A stretch of DNA of 6,128 nucleotides from JBOFOR01 sp051654865 (GCA_051654865.1 JBOFYV010000072.1:1-6128), one strand, 5' to 3'. Positions 1 through 5,805 are shown, counted from the first letter of the stretch. The notes: generated from the letters alone by a model not told the origin. Program-made: numbers and translations.

Positions 1-1010
1 TATGAGTAGTCTAAATTTTCAACTTCTATTATGTTATCAAATGATTTTAGTTCTTCGTTTTCTATATCTTCATTTGATGTGTTTAGTATGTCTTCTATTT
101 TTTTAGCTATTAGTGATACTGATTTTATTTGATTTATTAGCGTTATGCTTGTTTTTACTGGTGATACTATGTGAGTACTTAGCTGTATTATTATGATTGC
201 TGTTCCTACTGTTATTTTTCCATTGTACATTAAGTATCCACCTAGTATTAGTACTCCTAGGTATATTGATATTCCAAATGATACTGAAAATCCTCTGATT
301 ATTGCTTCTAGTACTGAGTACTTTCTTTTTGTTTCTTCTACTTTTATAGAGCTATCTAAAAATATGTTATTTATTTTGTTGGTTATGTTAAATCCTTTTA
401 TAACTTCAAAGCCTGTAAATAAGTCTTTGGTTACTGATGTTATGTCTTCTAGATCTTTTGAGTATTGATTTTTTTCTATTATTAGTTTTTTAGATAGTGC
501 GTTTGGTATTACAAATCCTAATATTCCGATTACCGCTATAAATATTACTATATACGGGCTTATGTATGATAATGCTATTAGCGATATTATAAATGATGTT
601 ATAGATGATATTACTAGGAATATGTTGTTTAAAAAGTTGTCTTCTATCAGTTTTACATCATTGTATAGTACTGATATGTATTTTCCACTGTTATCTAGTG
701 AAAAGTCTTTTATGTCTTTTTGTATTATTTTTGAGAATATGTCACACCTTAGGTTGTTTAAGGTGTTTTTTATGTATTTAGACATTACTAGTCCATCTAT
801 GTACTCTGTGACAAACATTAGTATTATAAGTGATACTGTGATTAGTATTATGTTTAGGAATTTTTCGCTTTGTCCACTTGCAAATATATCTATGATTATT
901 CCCATCATAAAGTCAAAGGCTAAGACTGATAGTACTACAAAGGTTTTGGTTATGACTCTGGTTATAAATTGCCATTTGTATTTTAATGCATATTCAAATA
1001 ATAATTTCAT
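1..1010 (-). CDS. ABC exporter, transmembrane domain and start of ATPase domain (partial, cut by left edge)
   Basis: The reading frame begins with ATG at 1008-1010 and stays open for 336 codons to the window edge, so the 3' part is missing. Reading it gives a half-size ABC exporter: about six hydrophobic helices (roughly residues 18-40, 51-70, 128-150, 152-170, 241-262 and 268-285), separated by long charged cytoplasmic loops as in type I exporters (ABC_membrane family). The last visible residues, IIEVENLDYS, look like the first strand and aromatic A-loop of a nucleotide-binding domain, so Walker A and the rest lie outside the window. There is no N-terminal C39 peptidase domain. A strong SD (GGGGGAG) lies 4 nt upstream. 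The gene follows the deaminase gene on the same strand with a 58-nt gap holding a hairpin; exporting that protein is a reasonable inference but is not shown. Roughly two thirds of its leucine codons are CTA, unlike the globin and GH20 genes. The substrate is unknown. Confidence 0.88.
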   Translation of the reverse strand, partial: MKLLFEYALKYKWQFITRVITKTFVVLSVLAFDFMMGIIIDIFASGQSEKFLNIILITVSLIILMFVTEYIDGLVMSKYIKNTLNNLRCDIFSKIIQKDIKDFSLDNSGKYISVLYNDVKLIEDNFLNNIFLVISSITSFIISLIALSYISPYIVIFIAVIGILGFVIPNALSKKLIIEKNQYSKDLEDITSVTKDLFTGFEVIKGFNITNKINNIFLDSSIKVEETKRKYSVLEAIIRGFSVSFGISIYLGVLILGGYLMYNGKITVGTAIIIIQLSTHIVSPVKTSITLINQIKSVSLIAKKIEDILNTSNEDIENEELKSFDNIIEVENLDYS

Positions 1011-1029
1011 GTTACTCCCCCTTATGCCC

Positions 1030-1058
1030 CCCCTATATAACGTTTCATTATATAGGGG
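1030..1058 (-). promoter_or_regulatory. Perfect intercistronic hairpin between deaminase and ABC genes
   Basis: Arms CCCCTATATAA (1030-1040) and TTATATAGGGG (1048-1058) pair over 11 bp around a 7-nt loop. It starts about 10 nt after the deaminase stop codon and ends shortly before the SD of the ABC gene. On the minus strand it is followed by a G-rich stretch rather than a T run, so it does not look like a normal intrinsic terminator. It could be an RNA-processing or stability element, or an attenuator that sets the toxin-to-transporter ratio; these roles are inference. Confidence 0.7.
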
Positions 1059-1068
1059 TAGATTAATT

Positions 1069-2196
1069 TTATTCTCCGTACTCTTTGCTATATTTAACTT
1101 GTACATTTATATTAGGATGTGTTTTACAAAACTGGCTAATTACATAATAGCAGCTTGGGCATGGTTGCCATTTGCTATATAGTACTAGGTTGCCGTAATT
1201 TTTAATCTCTCCAGCTTTTATTTGTTTGTGTATTGCTTCTAGTATCTTTTTTTCACTATCATTTACTCGATTGTATCCAATACCTAATTTGCCTAGTTTG
1301 TTTACCTTACTACTTATAAAGTAGGCATCTTCCCTTGGTGGTGCACTGACAAACTCTGGTACTTCGTTACTTCCACTTATTGCTTTGTATTCTTTGTTGT
1401 TGTAGGTAGCTACGGCTATATTTATAGTATCTTGTAGTGTGATACTTTGATTTATATTGTAGATTTTGTTGTCACTACAGTTTGTTACCATATACTTTTT
1501 TATATTTTTCCTTAGACGTTTCATCCTTGGGATGTTATTTTTTATATGATTGTGGTATTCTATGCTTCCTAGTTTTGCTGGTATATATTCACTATTTATT
1601 ATATCAGATATATCTATTGATACTGTTTTTGTTTTGGTTTTATCGTTGTATTTTTCTGTTTTGTTGTGGTCTATTGTTATCATTTTTTTTAGTAGTTCTA
1701 TGTCTTTGGAATATATATAGTCTTTGTTTAGTTGTGTTTCTATTTCTGTTAGTCTATCTAGTTCTTTTAATGTTATTTTGTTAGATATTTTATTTTTTAT
1801 TTTTTCTATTTCAATTATTATATGGTCCACATTGTCTTGGGTGCTTATCTCTCGTTCGTACTCTATTCTATCTATGTTTAGTTTGTTTATTTGATTTATT
1901 TTTTTAATCAGTTCTGTTTCTTCCTGTTTAAAGGTTTTTATATTTTTCATGTATTCTACAAAGTCTACAATGTGGTCTGCTCTATAGGTGATATTATCTT
2001 GGTTTAGGGCATCGTACATTATGTCACTTACTGATTTATCTACGTTAAATGTGTTTATTATTTGTTGTTTGAATTTATCTTCGTTAGTGTTGATTTCTTT
2101 GTATCCTTCTTTTTTTAGTGCGTTGTTGAAGTCTATTATGTTGTTGATTTTTAGTCTTTGTTTTTTCTTATTTTGTGTGTTTTTTAATTGTGTCAT
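1069..2196 (-). CDS. Putative polymorphic toxin with C-terminal cytidine-deaminase-like domain (BURPS668_1122-like)
   Basis: The protein has 375 residues. The last ~115 resemble the toxin-deaminase family of the deaminase superfamily: a strand NIAVATYNNKEYKAISGSN (about 259-277), then DSEKKILEAI (313-322), where D313 and E315 take the place of the usual zinc ligand and catalytic glutamate (HAE or CAE), then LYSKWQPCPSC (339-349) with zinc ligands C346 and C349, and finally PNINVQVKYS. Members of this family are mostly effector domains thought to deaminate nucleic acids or nucleotides; the substrate here is unknown. The first ~240 residues are lysine-rich, with probable coiled coil around 90-170, and match nothing I recognise. 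There is no signal peptide, membrane segment or double-glycine leader. Start: ATG at 2194-2196 with AGAGGT (2201-2206) 4 nt upstream. It is followed by an ABC exporter gene. No immunity gene is visible; it may lie beyond the left edge. A non-toxin role, such as an intracellular or anti-phage deaminase, cannot be excluded. Confidence 0.8.
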   Translation of the reverse strand: MTQLKNTQNKKKQRLKINNIIDFNNALKKEGYKEINTNEDKFKQQIINTFNVDKSVSDIMYDALNQDNITYRADHIVDFVEYMKNIKTFKQEETELIKKINQINKLNIDRIEYEREISTQDNVDHIIIEIEKIKNKISNKITLKELDRLTEIETQLNKDYIYSKDIELLKKMITIDHNKTEKYNDKTKTKTVSIDISDIINSEYIPAKLGSIEYHNHIKNNIPRMKRLRKNIKKYMVTNCSDNKIYNINQSITLQDTINIAVATYNNKEYKAISGSNEVPEFVSAPPREDAYFISSKVNKLGKLGIGYNRVNDSEKKILEAIHKQIKAGEIKNYGNLVLYSKWQPCPSCYYVISQFCKTHPNINVQVKYSKEYGE

Positions 2197-2229
2197 AAAT
2201 ACCTCTATTTATTTGATTATAGATAATTT

Positions 2230-2258
2230 ATATTAAGGTAATCTATAGTTTTTGTCAA
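2230..2258 (-). promoter_or_regulatory. Sigma-A-type promoter of the deaminase-ABC unit
   Basis: On the minus strand a perfect -35 TTGACA (2253-2258) is followed after 17 bp by TAATAT (2230-2235), a 4/6 match to the -10 consensus. Transcription would start near 2223, giving a short leader before the SD at 2201-2206. An ATAGAT/ATCTAT inverted repeat (2219-2224 and 2241-2246) straddles the -10 and could be an operator, but it is short and AT-rich. Confidence 0.65.
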
Positions 2259-2275
2259 ATGTTTGGATCTAATGC

Positions 2276-2327
2276 AAAATAGCAACTCTATTAGAGGTTT
2301 TACTTTCTAATTAGAGTTGCTATTTTT
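2276..2327 (-). terminator. Hairpin terminator downstream of the globin gene (copy A of a repeated hairpin)
   Basis: Arms AAAATAGCAACTCTA (2276-2290) and TAGAGTTGCTATTTT (2312-2326) pair perfectly over 15 bp, and pairing continues inward (TTAGA with TCTAA) past a 1-nt bulge. In the minus direction the stem ends in a short T run and lies about 25 nt after the globin stop codon; in the plus direction it also ends in a T run, so it may work both ways. It separates globin transcription from the deaminase promoter. A second copy at 3339-3386 is nearly identical, including the loop. Confidence 0.8.
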
Positions 2328-2352
2328 GCTGTATATTTTATGTGGTTTATTA

Positions 2353-2802
2353 TTAACAATTACCTACTTTGTTTTCTTCATACATTTCATTTTCAACATC
2401 TATAAATACTTGAGCTATAACTCCGTATGCTTCTTTCCATGCATTTAACACTTCATCAGTTGCAGCATCTTGTAAAACTTCTTTTATAGCTAATAATAAG
2501 CACTCTCCTATTAATGGATAATGTTCTGCTTTTACATTTGTATCTACGTGTCTTTTACCTATGTTCTTTACAGCTGGTAATAATACAGCTAAGTTATCAA
2601 TATTATTTGCAGCAGCTAATACTGTCATAGCTAATGCCTTTGGCTGCTCTCCTGACTTTTGTCTATCCATATTAAACATTGGCATTATCTCTGGGTACTT
2701 AGCAAATAGAGTCTTATAAAAGGTTGTTGTTATTTCTACTCCATGTTGTTGTAATGCTGGTACCGTGCTCTTTACTATATCTATTGTCTTTTGATTTAAC
2801 AT
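2353..2802 (-). CDS. Single-domain bacterial hemoglobin, Vitreoscilla (VHb) type
   Basis: The 149-residue protein is a globin that aligns without gaps, from memory, with Vitreoscilla hemoglobin and the globin domain of flavohemoglobins. Key positions carry the expected residues in the same numbering: Tyr29 (B10), Phe43 (CD1), Gln53-Pro54 (E7-E8), proximal heme ligand His85 (F8), and Tyr95 and Glu137, which bond with the proximal histidine in this family. The motif EQPKALAMTVLAAA (52-65) is typical. The FAD/NAD reductase part of flavohemoglobin is absent, and the frame ends at TAA as expected for a single-domain form. Such globins bind O2 and NO in the cytoplasm and are linked to oxygen supply or NO detoxification with a separate reductase. 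Start: ATG at 2800-2802, with GGAGG 8 nt upstream. The frame also opens at GTG 2817, but that codon abuts the SD and adds five unmatched residues. An inverted repeat precedes the SD, and the hairpin at 2276-2327 follows the gene. Leucine codons are almost all TTA. Confidence 0.96.
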   Translation of the reverse strand: MLNQKTIDIVKSTVPALQQHGVEITTTFYKTLFAKYPEIMPMFNMDRQKSGEQPKALAMTVLAAANNIDNLAVLLPAVKNIGKRHVDTNVKAEHYPLIGECLLLAIKEVLQDAATDEVLNAWKEAYGVIAQVFIDVENEMYEENKVGNC

Positions 2803-2810
2803 AATCAATA

Positions 2811-2815
2811 CCTCC
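2811..2815 (-). promoter_or_regulatory. Shine-Dalgarno site that fixes the globin start
   Basis: GGAGG on the minus strand lies 8 nt before ATG 2802. The upstream in-frame GTG (2815-2817) overlaps this site, so it cannot be the start served by it. Confidence 0.85.
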
Positions 2816-2823
2816 ACCTTAAT

Positions 2824-2840
2824 GTGTATTTTATATACAC
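2824..2840 (-). promoter_or_regulatory. Inverted-repeat operator overlapping the globin -10 region (NsrR/Rrf2-like layout)
   Basis: GTGTAT-N5-ATACAC is a perfect 6-bp inverted repeat with a 5-bp spacer. The minus strand reads GTGTATATAAAATACAC and contains TATAAA (2830-2835), a possible -10 placed so that transcription would start just before the SD. No convincing -35 lies 16-18 bp upstream. The layout matches the ATGYAT-N5-ATRCAT NsrR site that I recall. The same element precedes the neighbouring DUF454 gene (3285-3301). Which regulator binds is inference. Confidence 0.6.
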
Positions 2841-2899
2841 TTTTTATTTTATAGTATATATATACCTTATAATTTTCTTTTAAAACATTTTTTTAGTTT

Positions 2900-3259
2900 T
2901 TATTCTTCTATTTTTATACAAAATATAAAATAGTAATATAAATATATCATCATAATCATTATAAATATTTTTATTAAATATGAATCAAGAATTACTATTG
3001 GAAACAACATCATAGTTGTTGCAAATGAAAGAAGTACTATTTTTCTACTAAGTTTCATTCTTTTATAAGTAACGAAGTCTTCTAAGTATTTTTTATATAA
3101 GTCGCTATTTATTAACCAATTTTCAAATTTCTTGGATGATCTACTAAAACAATATAAAGCTAATAATAATAAAGGTGTAGTAGGTAATATAGGTAAAAAT
3201 ACACCTATAAATCCTAACATTGTACTTAGTATTCCTATTATAGCTAAGATTTGCTTCAT
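2900..3259 (-). CDS. DUF454 family (YbaN-like) inner membrane protein
   Basis: The 119-residue protein carries the DUF454 signature: an N-terminal hydrophobic helix with GFIGVFLPILPTTP (about 16-29), then LLLLALYCFSRSS (30-42) and a W48-containing amphipathic stretch, followed by two close hydrophobic segments (about 74-91 and 95-114). It is predicted to be a small integral membrane protein. The function of the family is not established as far as I know. Start: ATG at 3257-3259, with AAAGGAG (3270-3276) upstream. It lies 82 nt upstream of the globin SD region, on the same strand, with its own promoter and an operator-like repeat of the same type as the globin gene, so the two are probably co-regulated. 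The encoded protein ends at TAA after a charged tail (KIEE), with no sign of truncation. Confidence 0.88.
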   Translation of the reverse strand: MKQILAIIGILSTMLGFIGVFLPILPTTPLLLLALYCFSRSSKKFENWLINSDLYKKYLEDFVTYKRMKLSRKIVLLSFATTMMLFPIVILDSYLIKIFIMIMMIYLYYYFIFCIKIEE

Positions 3260-3269
3260 AATATATGTT

Positions 3270-3276
3270 CTCCTTT
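3270..3276 (-). promoter_or_regulatory. Shine-Dalgarno site of the DUF454 gene
   Basis: AAAGGAG lies about 10 nt before ATG 3259, a slightly long spacing, and supports that start. Confidence 0.7.
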
Positions 3277-3284
3277 AGTTAAAT

Positions 3285-3319
3285 GTGTATATTATATACC
3301 CCTTTTGTTGGTATTTAAA
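3285..3319 (-). promoter_or_regulatory. Promoter of the DUF454 gene with overlapping inverted-repeat operator
   Basis: On the minus strand TTTAAA (3314-3319) and a perfect TATAAT (3291-3296) are separated by 17 bp. The -10 sits inside GGGTAT-N5-ATACAC (3285-3301), the same half-site layout as upstream of the globin gene, and both are followed by ACATT and a purine-rich SD. A repressor bound here would block RNA polymerase. NsrR or another Rrf2 regulator is a guess from the layout. Confidence 0.65.
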
Positions 3320-3338
3320 ACTAAAGCCTTTGAAATAG

Positions 3339-3386
3339 AAATAGCAACTCTATTAGATGGTTTACTTTCTAATAGAGTTGCTATTT
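3339..3386 (-). terminator. Hairpin terminator downstream of the GH20 gene (copy B of the repeated hairpin)
   Basis: A perfect 19-bp stem, AAATAGCAACTCTATTAGA (3339-3357) with its complement at 3368-3386, encloses a 10-nt loop. It lies 40 nt after the GH20 stop codon, and in the minus direction is followed by a U-rich tail (TATTTCTATTTC). It is the near-identical twin of the hairpin at 2276-2327, in the same orientation, differing by a few bases in the loop and inner stem. Confidence 0.8.
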
Positions 3387-3426
3387 AAAAATATCTATCA
3401 CTTCTATATCTTAATTATTTAACTTA

Positions 3427-5325
3427 TTACCAAGTTAAAACATTTTGAGTTGCTATATGTTGATACTTAACAAATGATACTAACTTAGTATCTTCATCCA
3501 TATTATTTGAATAATAAAGTATTTCTTCTTCTAACTCTTCAATACTGTCGATTTCATTGTTTAAATATTGATTTAATCTATATTTAGTAGAATCTATTCT
3601 TGATTTAACCCCTCCTAGTCTAATATCAATAACTTCAAATCCATGACCTTTACAAGTTTTATACCAGCTATTTCTAAATACTTTATGGAATTTATCTAAT
3701 CTTTTTTCTAATTGTTCTAAAACATTGTTAACAATATTTTCAAGTTCTGATTTGTCTTTATTTAGATAAGCTTTTCTAATTCTTAACCCTATATCGCCTT
3801 TTAATTCTAAGTAGCTACTTATATATTCAAATAAAGTAAATAAATCATTATATTCTTTTGTTTTATTTGCAATTGATTTATATTTTTTCGCTAAATTTTT
3901 ATAATACTCTCTTAGTTCTATATTTTCTATATGCTTGTCAAAAGCCCCTAGTAATATATCTTGATATATCAAGTATTTAGATGGATTTGATAAATTATTA
4001 TTTGGTGTTTTAACTACTCCTAATAAATCTATTTCTTCTAAACACATAAACTCTTGCATTGATAACTTTGTTAAAAACTCACATCTTCTATTTAACAATT
4101 TATCAGAAACTTCTTTGTTATATGCATGTTCTGCAAATAATATTAATCCTAACATAATTGAATCAAGAGGTGATTCTGCACCTTCATCAGCCCATACTGT
4201 TGCAATTATATCTTTGATACCTTTTTCTTTACATTGTGCTAAAGCTATATTTGTAGTACTTATCGTTTTAGAATATGTAGGAGCATATCCTAGCCACTTC
4301 CATATACCACCTGCAAATATTATATTGTTATTAAATTTTTCTCTTTTTTTAAGCAGTGCATTATATTTTTCTTTATCCCAATTATAATAATCCCAATACA
4401 CCAAACTTAAATCTTTTGGAATTTGATTTGCTATTTCATCAGTTATTACAGTGTCTATATCATAATAGTTTCCACTTGGAGATCCTGCTCTAAAAAACAT
4501 ATCATCCCACATCATGGGTTTGAAATTATATTTATTTACTATTTTACAAACTTTATTTAAATGTTTTATCATTAATTCATGATGACTAGTGTGACCATTT
4601 TGAGTTAAGTACTCACCTCTACCAAGATCAAAAGCCTCATCCATTCCAATATGTATCTTATTAGTTCTAAATACACTTCTTAAAGTAGATATCATCGCTT
4701 CTATAAATTTATATGTTTCATCACATCCAACTAAAAGTACACTTTCAGTATCTTTCATTTTAGATGCATAGTCCCACTTTAAAGTTGCTTGTAGATGTGC
4801 TAGTGTTTGAATACACGGTATAAGTTCAATTCCTAATGAGTATGCAAAATCATCAAGTTCTTTTAATTCCTCTTTAGAATATTTTCCTCTTAAATATCCA
4901 AAATACTCATATCCATCTAATTCATAAGTATCTTCAGTATAAATCATGCAACTATCATAACCCATAAAAGCTAATTTAACTAACAGTTTTTTAAGTTCAC
5001 TAACTCTATAAACAGCATTTCTAGATGCATCTATAAGTGTTGATAATGAATTAAAAAATGACTTTTCTTTAATATTAAAAGTTTCTTTATTTTCATTACA
5101 AAATTGAGCATATAATCCTAATGCTCTAAATAAGTTATTTTTATTTTTATATTTTATATAATTAGTGTTTCCTCTTTGTATTTCTATACAATGTTCACTA
5201 TCCTCATCTAATTTACTAACTATAATTTCTTCCCCATTTTCATATAGATAAATTTCAAATATTTCGCTTACATTAGATATAATTTGTTGCAGTTGTGAAT
5301 CTAATCCAATTAATTTGATTTTCAT
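3427..5325 (-). CDS. Family 20 glycoside hydrolase, cytoplasmic exo-beta-N-acetylhexosaminidase (GH20C-like)
   Basis: The 632-residue protein removes terminal beta-linked GlcNAc or GalNAc, as judged from its family. An N-terminal alpha/beta domain (about 1-80, ending NLFRALGLYAQF) resembles GH20b. The catalytic barrel (about 93-400) holds SLSTLIDASRNAVYR, IPCIQTLAHLQATLKW, the signature KIHIGMDEAFDLG with catalytic pair Asp229-Glu230, PMMWDDMFFR (Trp273), YWDYYNW and TVWADEGAES. The remaining ~220 residues are mostly helical. This layout recalls Streptococcus pneumoniae GH20C rather than secreted hexosaminidases. There is no signal peptide or wall anchor, so it should act on imported oligosaccharides or recycled glycans. 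Catalysis would be substrate-assisted through the N-acetyl group, as in all GH20. Start: ATG at 5323-5325 with AGGGAG (5331-5336) 5 nt upstream; the frame also opens at TTG 5358, which would add 11 basic residues encoded by the SD region. It stands alone, with a hairpin terminator after it and three repeats before it. Confidence 0.93.
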   Translation of the reverse strand: MKIKLIGLDSQLQQIISNVSEIFEIYLYENGEEIIVSKLDEDSEHCIEIQRGNTNYIKYKNKNNLFRALGLYAQFCNENKETFNIKEKSFFNSLSTLIDASRNAVYRVSELKKLLVKLAFMGYDSCMIYTEDTYELDGYEYFGYLRGKYSKEELKELDDFAYSLGIELIPCIQTLAHLQATLKWDYASKMKDTESVLLVGCDETYKFIEAMISTLRSVFRTNKIHIGMDEAFDLGRGEYLTQNGHTSHHELMIKHLNKVCKIVNKYNFKPMMWDDMFFRAGSPSGNYYDIDTVITDEIANQIPKDLSLVYWDYYNWDKEKYNALLKKREKFNNNIIFAGGIWKWLGYAPTYSKTISTTNIALAQCKEKGIKDIIATVWADEGAESPLDSIMLGLILFAEHAYNKEVSDKLLNRRCEFLTKLSMQEFMCLEEIDLLGVVKTPNNNLSNPSKYLIYQDILLGAFDKHIENIELREYYKNLAKKYKSIANKTKEYNDLFTLFEYISSYLELKGDIGLRIRKAYLNKDKSELENIVNNVLEQLEKRLDKFHKVFRNSWYKTCKGHGFEVIDIRLGGVKSRIDSTKYRLNQYLNNEIDSIEELEEEILYYSNNMDEDTKLVSFVKYQHIATQNVLTW

Positions 5326-5330
5326 TTTAT

Positions 5331-5336
5331 CTCCCT
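5331..5336 (-). promoter_or_regulatory. Shine-Dalgarno site that fixes the GH20 start
   Basis: AGGGAG on the minus strand lies 5 nt before ATG 5325. The alternative TTG at 5358 is upstream of it and has no comparable site at the right distance. Confidence 0.8.
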
Positions 5337-5359
5337 CTCTTCTCCGTTTATGTCCCAAC

Positions 5360-5415
5360 TACATAGTATAGTTGATACAGTACACAGTATTTATCCATTG
5401 TTTACATAGTATGTA
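5360..5415 (-). repeat. Three helically phased copies of TACAYAGTAT upstream of GH20 (candidate operator)
   Basis: TACATAGTAT (5360-5369), TACACAGTAT (5381-5390) and TACATAGTAT (5403-5412) are direct repeats whose starts lie 21 and 22 bp apart, about two turns of DNA. The outermost copy extends into a perfect palindrome TACATA-G-TATGTA (5403-5415). The copy nearest the gene overlaps TATACT (5365-5370), a 5/6 match to the -10 consensus on the minus strand. No good -35 is present at 16-18 bp, so activator control is possible. The binding protein is unknown. Confidence 0.6.
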
Positions 5416-5435
5416 CTAACTTCTGTTACGATACT

Positions 5436-5672
5436 TTACTTATCCTCACTTATAAATAACAAATATATTCCTACTATTAAAGTTATAGTAGATACTATAA
5501 TTGGAAAAATTAACAATGATGCACCTGTGCTCTCTATTGCACATGCTAGCTTTCCTGGTGGGTCTGACCAACCACCTAATGAATTAATATGAAATGATAA
5601 ACCTATAATTAACGCAATATTTGAAAATGCTCCAATTGTTGTTAGCAAACAACCGATTATTATTTTTTTCAT
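5436..5672 (-). CDS. Small two-helix membrane protein of unknown function
   Basis: The 78-residue protein has two hydrophobic helices (about 4-27 and 52-74) joined by a loop of some 24 residues with the motif GGWSDPPGK (33-41), and a short acidic tail ending EDK. I do not recognise a characterised family. The Trp-Ser-Asp-Pro-Pro loop looks conserved in style and would face the outside if the N-terminus is cytoplasmic, as the basic MKK start suggests. Cys8 lies too early for a usual lipoprotein signal. Start: ATG at 5670-5672, preceded by a run of seven G (5681-5687) that serves as SD. It is divergent from the HesB-like gene and lies 110 nt before GH20 on the same strand, with the phased repeats between, so a shared transcript is possible but not evident. 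Confidence 0.72.
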   Translation of the reverse strand: MKKIIIGCLLTTIGAFSNIALIIGLSFHINSLGGWSDPPGKLACAIESTGASLLIFPIIVSTITLIVGIYLLFISEDK

Positions 5673-5777
5673 TTATACATCCCCCCCTGTTTTATTTTAT
5701 CATTCTCTTTTGTAATAAACTATCTTTGTGACTACATTGTAATGATATTTCCATACATACTAGTAAGCATCTATAGC

Positions 5778-5805
5778 TTTACCTACTTATATATTGGGTT
5801 ATAAT
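5778..5805 (+). promoter_or_regulatory. Promoter of the HesB-like selenoprotein gene
   Basis: TTTACC (5778-5783) and a perfect TATAAT (5800-5805) are separated by 16 bp on the plus strand, giving a start near 5812, just before the SD (AAAGGA, 5823-5828) and ATG 5838. The rest of the 165-nt divergent spacer (5673-5837) shows no other clear element. Confidence 0.6.

Noticed and set aside
1030..1058. Intercistronic hairpin as an intrinsic terminator of the deaminase gene
   Set aside because: On the minus strand it is followed by GGGCATAAGG, not a T run.
193..1182. Plus-strand open frames opposite the ABC exporter gene
   Set aside because: They are antisense to a frame with clear transporter features, lack SD sites and give low-complexity hydrophobic products.
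1482..2236. Plus-strand open frames opposite the deaminase gene
   Set aside because: Leucine/phenylalanine-rich products that mirror lysine- and isoleucine-rich sense codons; no SD and no recognisable family.
2803..2817. GTG start for the globin five codons upstream
   Set aside because: The codon overlaps the SD that serves ATG 2802, and VHb homologues begin at MLNQ/MLDQ.
2276..3386. Paired hairpins as MITE or insertion-sequence ends
   Set aside because: They are direct rather than inverted copies, lie just after stop codons, and no transposase or target-site duplication is visible; terminators explain them better.
4115..4387. Plus-strand open frame inside the GH20 gene
   Set aside because: It lies opposite the conserved barrel of the hexosaminidase and has no ribosome site.
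5326..5358. TTG start for GH20 eleven codons upstream
   Set aside because: The extra residues are encoded by the purine-rich SD region; ATG 5325 has good spacing.
5761..5792. Imperfect inverted repeat in the divergent spacer
   Set aside because: TAGTAAGC and GCTTTACCTA pair only with gaps; too weak to support an operator or terminator.
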